Assembly (NCBI RefSeq): GCF_900129425.1
Contig: NZ_LT670817.1
Coordinates: forward strand, 5,270,001-5,334,000
DNA: 64,000 nt
Direction: 5' to 3'
DNA from: Bradyrhizobium erythrophlei
GTDB taxonomy: Bacteria; Pseudomonadota; Alphaproteobacteria; Rhizobiales; Xanthobacteraceae
The notes below the pieces were generated by a model that saw only the letters and a program-made list of their open reading frames with translations, was not told the DNA's origin and did not search any database. Position 1 is the stretch's first letter. Each line of letters opens with the position of its first letter. Shown here piece by piece: positions 9,101 through 18,189 of this stretch. Made by a program: the position numbers and the translations under genes.

Positions 9101-12100
9101 GCTGGCGTTCGTAACACTAGGGTGGGCGGCGACCGACTGAAAGCAGGCATCGAGCAGTGCCGGATGCACGCCGTAACTGCTCTGTTGTGTCCGGATGACG
9201 CTGGGCAGACCGATCTCGGCCAACACCGTGGTGCCGTTTCCCTCAGTAGTGTGAACGGCGGCGAGACCGGCGAATGCCGGACCATACTGAATGCCGCGGA
9301 GGTCGATGGCGTCCCGGAGGTTAGCGCCTTCCAGGCGATTCGGGTGCGCGGCCAGCAACCCGTCAATGTCCTCGGCGGCGGGCCGCTCCTTATCATCGAC
9401 CTTGTGCAATACTGCGGAAGCGCGCCGCGCTTGCATCCCGTCTTCATTGGTCTCCACCACGAACGCGAGGGTGCCGGACACCTCCGCGGTTGCGCTAAGG
9501 CTAATTTGCCTTTGCTCATCGAGGAGCAGCATCTGCTCGAAGCGGACATCGCTAACCCCAGATGCCTCGCCGAAGATGGTGCGGGACGCGGCGAGCGCCA
9601 TCTCGCAGTACGCCGCACCCGGCAGGGCGGCGGTGCCGTGGACCTGATGGTCACCCAGCCAGGGCAGCGTCGCGGTACCGATTTCTGCCTGCCAAACGTG
9701 GCGCTCGGGTTGCTGGGGCAGCCGTACGTGCTGACCCATCAACGGGTGAACCGCAACGCTCGAACGCAACGCGCGAGAGCTGTGACCCTCGCGGCTTAAT
9801 AATAAGCTCCGGTGTGTCCACGCCGGCAGCGGGGCATCCATTAGCTGTCCACCAGGGTAGAACAGGGAGAAGTCGACCGTGGCACCGATGGCGAAAAAGT
9901 CGCCCAACAATCCGCGCAGCCCGTGGGGTAGCGGCTGATCCTTCCGCATCGCGGCAAGCGCAGCTACTGTCATGTCGAGGCTGCGGGCGGTCTGATCGAT
10001 CGCGTGGGTCAGCAGCGGGTGGGGTGATAATTCACCGAAGATCCGGAAGCCGTCCTCTAGAGCCGCCTGCACCGCCGCCGAGAAACGCACCGTGTGGCGC
10101 AGGTTGTCGACCCAGTAGTTGGCGTCGCAGTACGGCTCCTCGCGAGGGTCGAACGAGGTGGCAGAGTAGTACCGAACCTTAGGCGTCAACGGCTCGATCT
10201 CCGCCAGAACGTCGTAGAGTTCGTCGAGGATCGGATCGACTTGCGGCGAATGCGATGCCACGTCGACAGCAACCTCGCGGGCCATCACATCGCGCTTCTC
10301 CCACGACGCGACCAACTTGCGGACCGTCTCGGTTGCGCCGCCAATAACGGTGGATTGCGGAGAGGCCACCACCGCCACCACGGCGTCATTGACGCCGCGC
10401 GCCATGAGCTCCGAAAGTACTTGCTGGGCAGGCAGCTCTACCGACGCCATCGCACCCGAACCGGCGATCTTGGTCATCAGTCGCGAGCGCCGGCAGATGA
10501 TCCGCGCACCGTCTTCCAGCGACAGCGCTCCCGCGACGACAGCGGCCGCGGACTCGCCCATCGAATGGCCAATGACCGCGCCGGGCCGGACTCCATAAGA
10601 TTGCATCGTGGCCGCCAGTGCGACCTGCATGGCGAAGATCGCTGGCTGGATCCGATCGATGCCGGTCACCTTCTCGGGTGCGGTCAGCGCGTTGGTCACC
10701 GAGAAGCTGGATTCGGCAGCGATCAGTGGCTCGATTTCGGCGATGGCCGCCGCGAATGCTGGCTCGTTCGCCAGCAGGTCCGCGCCCATTGCGGCCCACT
10801 GCGATCCCTGGCCGGAGAACACCCAGACCGGACCGCGTTCGTCCTGACCCACCACTTCCTGGCAAATAGCATCACCTTTGGCGACCTCCCGCAGCGCCGC
10901 TACCAGCTCCGCGTTGGTGCTGGCAAGCACGGCTGTCCGCACTGAGCGGTGATCACGCCGGCGAGCAAGCGTGTAGGCCAGATCCGGCGTCGCCAACTCC
11001 GACGGTTGCGCCTCGACCCAGTCGGCAAGCCGCCCGGCGGCTTCCTGCAGTCCCGCGGCCGACGAGGATGTCAGCGGGAACAGCAGTGGGCCGTCGCGGC
11101 CCGGTCTGATTGCCGCGCCGTTGCCGGAAAGCGGTTTGGGAGCCTCCTCGACGATCGCGTGCACATTCGTTCCGGAGATCCCGTACGCCGACACCGCCGC
11201 ACGTCGCGGCTGTCCGTCATCCAGCGGCCACGGCGTATTCTCTTTCGGCACAAACAGTCCAGTGTCGATCCGGGCCAGTTCATCAGGCAAGGCTTCGAAG
11301 TGCAGGTTCTTGGGGACTACGCCGTGCCGGACGGAAAGGAGCGCTTTCATCATCCCCAGCGCACCAGCGGCCGCCTGAGTGTGCCCGAAATTGGTCTTCG
11401 AGGCGCCGAGCACGCAGGGGCTGCCGAGGCCGTAGACCTCGGAAAGGCTAGTATACTCGATTGGGTCACCGACGGGAGTACCCGTGCCGTGCGCCTCGAC
11501 CATGCCGACGGTGCCGGCGTCCACGCCCGCTGCGGCAAGAGCCGCGCGGTACACCGCGGTCTGCGCCTCGCCGGAGGGCGTCGCGACGCTTATGGTGTGG
11601 CCGTTATGGTTGGCGGCCGTGCTACGGATCACACCCAGAATCCGGTCGCCATCCCGCTGCGCGTCGGGCAGGCGCTTGAGCAACAGGACGACGCAACCCT
11701 CGCCAGATACGAAGCCGTCTGCTTTGACGTCGAACGCATGGCAGTGCCCGGTGCCCGACAGCATACCCCCCGCCGACGCCGATGCGGACCTGCGCGGCTC
11801 CATCATCACGTTGACGCCGCCCGCGAATGCGAGCTTGCTCTCTCCGTCGTTCAGGCTGCGGCAGGCCTGATGGATCGCGAAGAGGCCAGACGAGCATGCG
11901 GTGTCTACTGTGACCGCGGGTCCGTGCAGCCCGAGCGCGTAAGCAATCCGCCCGGATGCCATGCAGGAAATGGTGCCGGGATTTCCATACGGTCCGTCGA
12001 AGGCGTCGGTGGCGATGTGCACGAATTGGTAGTCGCCGTAGTTCAATCCGACGAAGACTCCTGTTTCAGCGGCGATCGTGCGCTTGGTGAGGCCGGCGTG

Positions 12101-12424
12101 TTCCATGGCTTCCCACGCGGTTTCCATCAGCAACCGATGCTGAGGATCCATCGCCGTCGCTTCTCTTTCCGTGATGCCGAAGAAATCCGGGTCGAAGTCG
12201 CCGACGCGGTCCAGGAAAGAGCCCCACTTGCATACCGAGCGGCCCGGCACCCCCGGCTCGGGATCGTAGTAGTAGTCAACGTCCCAGCGGTCGGCGGGAA
12301 TCTCCGTGACGAGGTCGTCACCTCGCAGCAGCGCTTCCCAAAAGAGATCAGGGGAGTTGATGGCCCCCGGCAGCCGGCACGCCATCCCGATGACGGCGAC
12401 CGGAGTCACGCTTGCCTTGTCCAC
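6122..12424 (-). CDS. type I reducing polyketide synthase, MAS/Pks2-like (KS-AT-DH-ER-KR-ACP)
   Basis: A single-module, fully reducing PKS of 2100 residues. KS about 8-430 with Cys177 in DTACSSG, His312 in EAHGTGTP and His348 in NFGHTQ. AT about 530-850 with Ser621 in GHSMGES; the specificity segment reads VASH, as in methylmalonyl-using MAS-type enzymes. DH about 890-1180 with His926 in HxxxGxxxxP. ER about 1430-1740 with NADPH loop SGTGGVGQ near 1557-1566. KR about 1757-1940 starting ITGGLGGLGLF. ACP with Ser2052 in GLDSLGN. No thioesterase. This is the architecture of mycocerosic acid synthase and Pks2, which iteratively make methyl-branched chains. GTG start; AAGGAGG lies about 13 bases upstream. 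First gene of the likely PKS-PapA-GT operon. Chain length and starter are unknown. Confidence 0.95.
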   Translation of the reverse strand: MDKASVTPVAVIGMACRLPGAINSPDLFWEALLRGDDLVTEIPADRWDVDYYYDPEPGVPGRSVCKWGSFLDRVGDFDPDFFGITEREATAMDPQHRLLMETAWEAMEHAGLTKRTIAAETGVFVGLNYGDYQFVHIATDAFDGPYGNPGTISCMASGRIAYALGLHGPAVTVDTACSSGLFAIHQACRSLNDGESKLAFAGGVNVMMEPRRSASASAGGMLSGTGHCHAFDVKADGFVSGEGCVVLLLKRLPDAQRDGDRILGVIRSTAANHNGHTISVATPSGEAQTAVYRAALAAAGVDAGTVGMVEAHGTGTPVGDPIEYTSLSEVYGLGSPCVLGASKTNFGHTQAAAGALGMMKALLSVRHGVVPKNLHFEALPDELARIDTGLFVPKENTPWPLDDGQPRRAAVSAYGISGTNVHAIVEEAPKPLSGNGAAIRPGRDGPLLFPLTSSSAAGLQEAAGRLADWVEAQPSELATPDLAYTLARRRDHRSVRTAVLASTNAELVAALREVAKGDAICQEVVGQDERGPVWVFSGQGSQWAAMGADLLANEPAFAAAIAEIEPLIAAESSFSVTNALTAPEKVTGIDRIQPAIFAMQVALAATMQSYGVRPGAVIGHSMGESAAAVVAGALSLEDGARIICRRSRLMTKIAGSGAMASVELPAQQVLSELMARGVNDAVVAVVASPQSTVIGGATETVRKLVASWEKRDVMAREVAVDVASHSPQVDPILDELYDVLAEIEPLTPKVRYYSATSFDPREEPYCDANYWVDNLRHTVRFSAAVQAALEDGFRIFGELSPHPLLTHAIDQTARSLDMTVAALAAMRKDQPLPHGLRGLLGDFFAIGATVDFSLFYPGGQLMDAPLPAWTHRSLLLSREGHSSRALRSSVAVHPLMGQHVRLPQQPERHVWQAEIGTATLPWLGDHQVHGTAALPGAAYCEMALAASRTIFGEASGVSDVRFEQMLLLDEQRQISLSATAEVSGTLAFVVETNEDGMQARRASAVLHKVDDKERPAAEDIDGLLAAHPNRLEGANLRDAIDLRGIQYGPAFAGLAAVHTTEGNGTTVLAEIGLPSVIRTQQSSYGVHPALLDACFQSVAAHPSVTNASLSGLLLPLGVRQLRVHGPISTARYCYSRVTAATGGAVEADLDILDKHGNVLLTVRGLQMSTGVSPSAAQARMMAERLLTVEWQQRALPEAGTTETGAWLLVNTSDAADLMAMALADAMKPREAECTTLSWHRGADHRAMAERLRREIEKGGYIGVVVITEPKNGNAVGESAARGSEYVRHVVRIARELPNIEGPSPRLYVITRNAQKVLSDDAPNLEQGGLRGLLRVIGVEHPHLHTTHIDLDEHTKADQVVRQLLLMAPGEDETAWRNDEWYTARLCPAPLRHDERQTTVAEHERDGMRMHIRTPGDLQTMEFAAFERIPPGPGQIEVAVTASSINFADVLNAFGVLNSFGLYQSFDGILPRLGTDFAGVVTAVGSDVTNHKIGDHVGGMSVNGCWATFVACDARLATKLPEGMTDAQAAAVTTAHATAWYGLNGLARIKAGDKVLIHSGTGGVGQAAIAIARAAGAEIFATAGSEQRRQLLRDMGIDHVYDSRSVEFADQIRRDTDGYGVDVVLNSVTGAAQLAGLNLLALGGRFVEIGKRDIYGDTKLGLSPFRRNLAFWGVDLGLMSVSHPQQVSEILSTVYRLIAEGGLPMPESTHYPLADAVTAIRAMSAAEHTGKLILGIPQAGRSSVVLPPEQVPAFRRDASYIITGGLGGLGLFLAEKMAAAGAGRIVLNSRSEPTAKVLETIERVRSMGSDVLVERGDIAQADTAGRLLATATATGLPLRGVLHAAAVVENATLTNITDELIDRDWAPKVYGAWRLHEATAAADLDWFCLFSSAAALLGSPGQGAYAAANSWLDAFAHWRRAQGLPAMAIAWGAWGEIGRGAEFAEGSGAAITPDEGAYAFEELLRHDRGYTGYNPLIRTPWITSVAERSKFFEMFKAEGQKRSGSSKLRAELAELPLDEWPARLRRLLSEQIGLSLRRNVNPDHPLSEYGLDSLGNLELRIHIEGETGVRITSSDITTVRGLADHLFQKLAPTKENATTHA

Positions 12425-12615
12425 GGTCCCCCACCCCTCCTTGCCTATTCACTAGCTCCTATCACTGCTGCACACGCTTAGTCAGGAATTTTTCTGTGCG
12501 AGCTTGCAACTCTGGCCTGCCCATGGGCTGCCGCTCTCAAAGTTTGGTCTGGTCTGCCTTGTAAAAAGACAAGAACGTCGATACTCGGGTTCAACTGCCA
12601 TCTCGGGAGGCTGTC

Positions 12616-14037
12616 GTGACCCTGGTCGTCGTTTCCAATCGGGTGGCAGGGGCAAAAGCCGGTGAACCAATCTCGGGAGGATTGGCGGCGGCGCTGATCC
12701 CGATGGTCAGCAGGTACGGTGCGATCTGGGTCGGTTTGAGCGGTGACGTGGGCGGCGCGTGTCGGGCGAGAGACGCCTTTGTAAGTATCCCGGCCCTCGG
12801 CACTGGCACGACCGTCGTCGTCGAACCGCCAATACAGCACTATATCAACTACTATGAGGGTTTCGCTAATTCTGCTCTCTGGCCGGCACTGCATTCGCGT
12901 GTCGATCTCATCCGCGTTACGGCCGATCACTACGCGTCCTATCGCGAAGTCAACGCTTTCATGGCGCGGGCGCTAATGCGCTTTGACAAGCCGGACTCCA
13001 TTTTCTGGATCCACGATTATCATTTTCTCCCGCTTGGCGCCGAAATGCGTCGGCTTGGAATCAAACGTCCGATCGGATTCTTTTTGCACACGCCGTGGCC
13101 GGACCGCCACTGCATGGCCGCAGTGCCACATCATCGCGATATTGTGCAGGAAATGCTGGCCTACGATCTCGTGGGCTTCCAGACCATTGAGGCCCGCCAG
13201 AACTTCGAGGATTACCTGCGGTACGAACTGGGCATGACCCTTAAGAATGACACGATCGCTGGCGAATGGGGCTGCACGCAGCTCGCGACCTTCCCAATCG
13301 GTATCGACGTCGACGAATTCGCCGCGCGCGCGACCGTCGCCATCGAGCAGTCGGACGTGTTGCGGTTGCGCGCGAGCCTGAAAGGCCCAAAGTTCGTGCT
13401 CGGCGTCGACCGGCTCGATTATTCGAAAGGCCTGGCTAACCGTTTCCGCGCATTCGGCCGGATGTTGGAGATCGAGCCGGGCTTGATGCGCGTGGTCTCG
13501 TTTCTACAAGTCGCAGCCCCGTCGCGCGGCAACATTCGGGCCTATCGCGAACTGAAAGCCGATCTTGAAGCTTTGGCGACGGAGATCAACTGCCGACATC
13601 GTCAATCCGACTGGACGCCAATCCGCTACCTCAACCAGGAATTTTCACAGTTGACGCTGGCGGGGCTTTATCGGACCGCGCAGGTCGGGTTGGTGACGCC
13701 TTTTCGCGACGGCATGAACCTGGTGGCAAAGGAATTCGTCGCCGCGCAAAACCCCGTCGATCCCGGCGTTCTGATACTGTCGACATTCGCCGGCGCAGCC
13801 GAAGAACTCGACGCAGCGCTTCTGGTCGATCCGCACGACGTCGACAGTATGGCGCTGCAGATTGCCAAGGCGCTCGCTATGACCATCGAAGAACGCCGCG
13901 AACGCTGGCAGCAAATGGTAACAAAATTGAAGCGCAGCTCGCTGCAAAACTGGTTCTCCGCGTTCCTAAATACGCTTTCGGAAGCGCGCCGGTTGCCGCC
14001 GGTGCCGGCAAACCAGGCGCGGATGGTGCTGCCTTGA
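12616..14037 (+). CDS. otsA: alpha,alpha-trehalose-phosphate synthase (UDP-forming)
   Basis: Family GT20 enzyme making trehalose-6-phosphate from UDP-glucose and glucose-6-phosphate, cytoplasmic. The N-terminus LVVVSNRV leads to the glycine loop ISGGLAAAL (19-27). Donor-site blocks VDRLDYSKGL (264-273) and FRDGMNLVAKEF (about 362-374) are intact, and 473 residues is the usual length. GTG start with GGGAGG seven bases upstream. Transcribed away from the PKS gene across 191 bases. No otsB phosphatase is seen in the window. Unlike the genes to its left, it reads as an ordinary proteobacterial OtsA. Inference: supplies trehalose as acceptor for the PapA/PKS products; it may also serve osmoprotection. 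Confidence 0.93.
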   Translation: MTLVVVSNRVAGAKAGEPISGGLAAALIPMVSRYGAIWVGLSGDVGGACRARDAFVSIPALGTGTTVVVEPPIQHYINYYEGFANSALWPALHSRVDLIRVTADHYASYREVNAFMARALMRFDKPDSIFWIHDYHFLPLGAEMRRLGIKRPIGFFLHTPWPDRHCMAAVPHHRDIVQEMLAYDLVGFQTIEARQNFEDYLRYELGMTLKNDTIAGEWGCTQLATFPIGIDVDEFAARATVAIEQSDVLRLRASLKGPKFVLGVDRLDYSKGLANRFRAFGRMLEIEPGLMRVVSFLQVAAPSRGNIRAYRELKADLEALATEINCRHRQSDWTPIRYLNQEFSQLTLAGLYRTAQVGLVTPFRDGMNLVAKEFVAAQNPVDPGVLILSTFAGAAEELDAALLVDPHDVDSMALQIAKALAMTIEERRERWQQMVTKLKRSSLQNWFSAFLNTLSEARRLPPVPANQARMVLP

Positions 14038-14275
14038 CGCTGACAGCGAAGGCCAAGCTGGCCACTATGGAATGTTGCGAATTTCTTCGTATCTCGTCGC
14101 GAGCGGAGAGACGCCGGTAGACATGGCGAGTAAGCCGATGAAGCGAAAGCGCAGCTTTGCCATCATGAACATTCGATCACCGCGTCCGCGCTTATAATCA
14201 CGCCCGCTTCTTTCTAGGATTCCATCGCTGAGCAGAGAGCAGCGAGCCGGCTACACGCCAACTTGGGGGTTATCT

Positions 14276-16962
14276 TTGCGAGTGTCCGCCAAACTGTTTG
14301 AACGGAGGATACTCAGGATCTGCGTGCTCTCCGCAATTCCTTGTTTCATTGCCCTGTTCAGCATCTTCGGCCCGTTCCTGACTGATACCGTCTATCTTTA
14401 CAGCGGCGTCGCCGTCAACGTGCAGGCAAGTGGGCTGGCTGGTTTCCCGACAATCGATCCGAATGCAGGGTTCACGTCATTTGCATTGGGCGCGCGCGCA
14501 GCATTGGACCTGTTATCCGGTCACCTGCCTCTGTGGAATCACTATGAGGGACTGGGAACTCCGTTACTGGGCGAGATGCAGTCGGCTGCCTTGTTCCCGC
14601 CGACGTTGTTGCTCGCTTTTCCGCATGGACAGGCGCTTGAACAGGCGTTCCTGCAACTTGTGGCTGGTGTGGGGTCTTTTCTTTTTTTTAGAAAATTTGG
14701 TCTGGGGGCAAAGGCGGCGATCTCCGGAAGCCTGCTATTTGAAGTCAACGGCGTGTTCGCCTGGCTGCGTAACGCGATTTTCAATCCGGCGGCATTCCTT
14801 CCCTGGCTTCTTTTTGCGGTGGAGGGCATGCATGCCACCGCCATGGCCGAACGGCCGCTTCGGCAGCGATTGCCCCTGATTTGCGTGGGTGCCGCCATGG
14901 CGGCCCTGGCCCTTTATGCCGGCTTCCCCGAGGAAGTGTATTTCTACTCCCTTTTGTTGATGGGTTGGGTAGCGTTGCGCATGACTGAGCTGTCTGTCCG
15001 GCAGGCTCTCATCTTTGTCAGCGACCTACTGCTGACCGGCCTGATCGCCCTTGCCTTGAGTGCACCTCTCTTGGTCGCCTTCGTCGATTTCCTGGGCGAG
15101 GCGGCATTGGGAGGCCATGGCGGTAACGGCTTCTATGGCGCCTGGCTCAATTCCGGGGCGATCATCCAGTATATTATCCCCTACATATTTGGGCCCATTT
15201 TTGCATCAACCAATCAAACCGTCAGCGGCATTTGGGGGAATACGGCGGGTATATCGGATTTGCACCTGTCGTCATTGCTCTCGCCGGACTTTTCACCCCC
15301 GGTCGGCGCGCTGTCAAAATTTTTCTGGTTGGGTGGGTTTTCATAGCCCTGAGTGTCACCCACGGCATGCCGGGGATTTATCAGGCGTTTATGACACTGC
15401 CTCTCGTCAAGCTCGCAGCCTCCTATCGTTATCTGAACACCAGTTGGATTTTCTGCGTCATCTTTTTGTGCGCCCTGTTCATTGACAGGCTTCCCGCGGT
15501 TCCGCAGCCAATGTCGCGGTGGATATTGATCGGAGCGGTGGCGTGCGGTCTGCTTTCCATCGTCGCGGCGGCGGTCGGGGCGTGGCCGCTGGTACTTGAA
15601 TTGTGGAGAGAAAGCTCTCTTTGCCATCGCTCTTTCATTGTCGGCGCACTGCTGAGCGTTGCCGCTTTGTCGTTCTGTATCGTGGGTGCTGCCTGTCTGG
15701 GCAGCACTGGGGCAACGGCTACGGTTGTGTCCGGCATTCTGGTTGCGGAGGCGATGGCTTGGTTTCTCTTGCCTTATTTTTCCTATCCGCGCGAAGCAGG
15801 CATCGACAATGATGCCATTTCCTTCTTGCGTGCAAACATTGGATATCAGCGGATTCTCAACACAACCGAAGCCGGGCTATCTCCCAATTACGGCTCCTAC
15901 TATGGTATTCCGCAACTAAATTATAATGACCTGCCCGCTCCAAAAGCCACTGCGAAATATATCAAGGCGACTCTTGATCCCTATGCTGACAAAAACAATT
16001 TCATACCCGACTGGCCGGTACAAAATGCCGATCGCGCCGCAGTTTTCAAGGAGCGACTTTCTCAATACGCCCAGGCCGGAGTTAAATACGTGCTCGTTGG
16101 AACGGACTTCGGCTTTACTCCGGCTTTTTCTATCTTGCCTGCCGGCAAGTATGCCTATCCACTCGGTGCCGGCGCTCGGGTTAAGATTTCCGCCCAGGCG
16201 ACGTCCACCAATCCGTTGAGTGTTACTGCCGTTTCCCTTCTGGTCGGCACCTACAACAACATCTCAACCGGCCATTTGAAGGTGACACTTTGCGCTTATG
16301 CCACCTGCGCCGAGGGTCTTTCCGACCTCGGCTCGGCAGAGGACAACAAGCCACTGCGGATTGCGCTTGACCATCCCATCGTGATGGAGGTCGGCACGAA
16401 GTACACCATCAGCATCGAAAAGCTCGATGGTGACAAGTATGTCGCGCTCTGGATGTTTCCGCTCGCCTCTGCGAATACTGGAATCGAAATTGTTGGGACC
16501 CCAACCACCCCAAGGGACAAATATCTTCCGGACCTCCGATTTTTGTCCGGCTCCGAAGAGAATCTGGTGTATCGGGGTCGTTCGATGAGCATTTACGAGT
16601 TGCCCAACACTCGTGACTACTTTTCCGCGCCGTCCTGCACGTTCCTCCCCTTGTCCCACGACCGCGTCAACGCTTCATGCACTAGATCGAGCAAATTGAT
16701 CCGTCTCGAGCTGTTTATGCAGGGGTGGTCGGCGACCGTTAACGGCGAGCCGGCTCCTATCGTCATTTCGGACGGGGTCTTCCAAACCATTGATTTGCCG
16801 GCAGGGGACGCGCAGGTCAGATTCACGTATGAACCGCCGGGGTTCAAGCTGGCTTTGGTAGCAGCTGCTACGTCACTGTCATTCGTGTGCGCTGTCTTTA
16901 TCAGCGTCATTCGCGGCGTACTCGCCTCATGTCGGGCTAGGTTTCGTGGTTGCACCGCATGA
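14276..16962 (+). pseudogene. YfhO-family membrane protein, interrupted by a -1-base frameshift
   Basis: Two overlapping frames together make one protein of about 895 residues. Frame one (14276-15346, TTG start after GGGGG) gives a multi-span N-terminal half; its sensible sequence ends at SGIWG. Frame two (open from 15232) continues with EYGGYIGFAPVVIALAGLF, more membrane spans, an extracytoplasmic domain, and the end GWSATVNGEPAPI...LPAGDAQVRFTYEPPG, typical of YfhO-like proteins. The switch lies at a run of five Gs (15234-15238); six would restore the frame. YfhO-type proteins are linked to glycosylation of surface polymers. It may be a true inactivation, slippage decoding or a sequencing error. 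It lies between otsA and a convergent nucleotidyltransferase gene. Confidence 0.7.
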
Positions 16963-17073
16963 ACGGCTGACGACCAGCACAAAGCCTGCGGCTTGCCGTG
17001 CCCAGTCCCCATTGCTCGCGCGAAACTTCCTGGCGGCAGCCCTCATGGTCGTAACCGTAATTGAGTCCGAACC

Positions 17074-18189
17074 CTAGCGGGACAAGCCGCGCCACAGGGT
17101 CCGGGATACATTGGCGATCCCGCGCAAAGGAGCCGCAAGCCCCCACGACCGCGACGTCGAAATTGCAGCCAGTGCGCTTCTGGTGTTTTCAAGTTCTGAC
17201 TGAAGGAAACTCGAATGCGTCAACAGTCTGTCACATGTGGATTGCAAGCGCTCGATTTGAAAATGAAAGCCATCGCGCGATTCCGTGCTGCGCAACTCTG
17301 TCATGGCGTCCCTCCGTGGCGCGTGGCTCAGTTGAGGCGCGGCCTGGCCGAGCAATTCGCTGGCCAGGTGAAGATACGTCGCGAGCACTTCGCCTACACC
17401 GGCGGCGGAGAATCGACGATCGAGTTCTTCCCAGTTGATTGCCTTCTCATGGCGTGCCCGGAGCAGCGCCAGATCAATAACATGGCGAAGCTGCACCTTG
17501 TTCAGGGTGTATAATTCGTGGAAAATCTCGCTGTGAAAGATGATGTGACCGACGTTCCGCGTCGGCTCTGGCAGCAACATGCGCTGACCGCGAAATAGAA
17601 CCGGTCGAACCATCTCGCAAAACCAGTCCGTTGCGATCACGGCATCGGCGGACCGGCTGATAACGTCGGTATGCAATTCCACGCCGGTCCCGGTTTCGGG
17701 ATCCAGCAGCATGGGCAGATGGTGGTGCGTTGGCGGCGATACGGCCGACCACTTCGTGTCGAATCCGACAGCTTTCAATGCGGCGCAAGCCTCAGCCGAT
17801 CGATTTTTCGGAATCAAAATGTCGATGTCGCCCAGGATTCGCATGGACGGCTGCGGATAGATTCCTTCAACAAGAAGAGCGGCGCCCTTCAAAAGCACTG
17901 GCTCGATATCGATGGCATTGAGCAGGCCGGCAACGCGTGCCAAGGTCGAAAGAATTTGCTCGTTGCGTTTCTTGTTTAGCGCAAGCGCGGACTCGAAATA
18001 ATTACGAACATCGCTGGGAACATCAATGTCTGGATCGAAACATGCCGCTAGCGTGGTGGTCGCGTAATGGAAGCTCGCTACTTCGATAATCAACTCCCAG
18101 GTTACTTCGGCCTGGTGCGTATGCTCGCCACCAAGAAGCCCGGCGCGGAGGTAAGAGCAAACAGTTGTGAAGGCTTCCCAACGCGTCAT
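17074..18189 (-). CDS. nucleotidyltransferase family protein, partner of HprK-like kinase
   Basis: 371 residues. The core VLLKGAALLVEGIYP leads to MRILGDIDILIP, with metal-binding D-x-D at 121-123, the pattern of the nucleotidyltransferase family often paired with PqqD/HPr-kinase-like proteins in peptide or polysaccharide gene sets. The C-terminal third is helical and contains a heptad-like stretch (RLQSTCDRLLTHSSFLQSELE), possibly a coiled coil. The ATG overlaps the stop of the kinase gene (18186-18189), so the two are translationally coupled. Real substrate unknown. Family call by motif; the partnership is seen directly in the gene layout. Confidence 0.75.
   Translation of the reverse strand: MTRWEAFTTVCSYLRAGLLGGEHTHQAEVTWELIIEVASFHYATTTLAACFDPDIDVPSDVRNYFESALALNKKRNEQILSTLARVAGLLNAIDIEPVLLKGAALLVEGIYPQPSMRILGDIDILIPKNRSAEACAALKAVGFDTKWSAVSPPTHHHLPMLLDPETGTGVELHTDVISRSADAVIATDWFCEMVRPVLFRGQRMLLPEPTRNVGHIIFHSEIFHELYTLNKVQLRHVIDLALLRARHEKAINWEELDRRFSAAGVGEVLATYLHLASELLGQAAPQLSHAPRRDAMTELRSTESRDGFHFQIERLQSTCDRLLTHSSFLQSELENTRSALAAISTSRSWGLAAPLRGIANVSRTLWRGLSR

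Noticed and set aside
7754..9799. 681-codon frame antisense to the PKS
   Set aside because: Opposite a PKS with intact domains; GC-rich third-position effect; composition lacks family motifs.
10949..12481. 510-codon frame antisense to the PKS KS/AT part
   Set aside because: Overlaps the KS active site coding strand and has no recognisable motif.
12545..12580. small inverted repeat CTTGT-AAAAAG-ACAAG near otsA as operator
   Set aside because: Arms of only five bases; easily chance.
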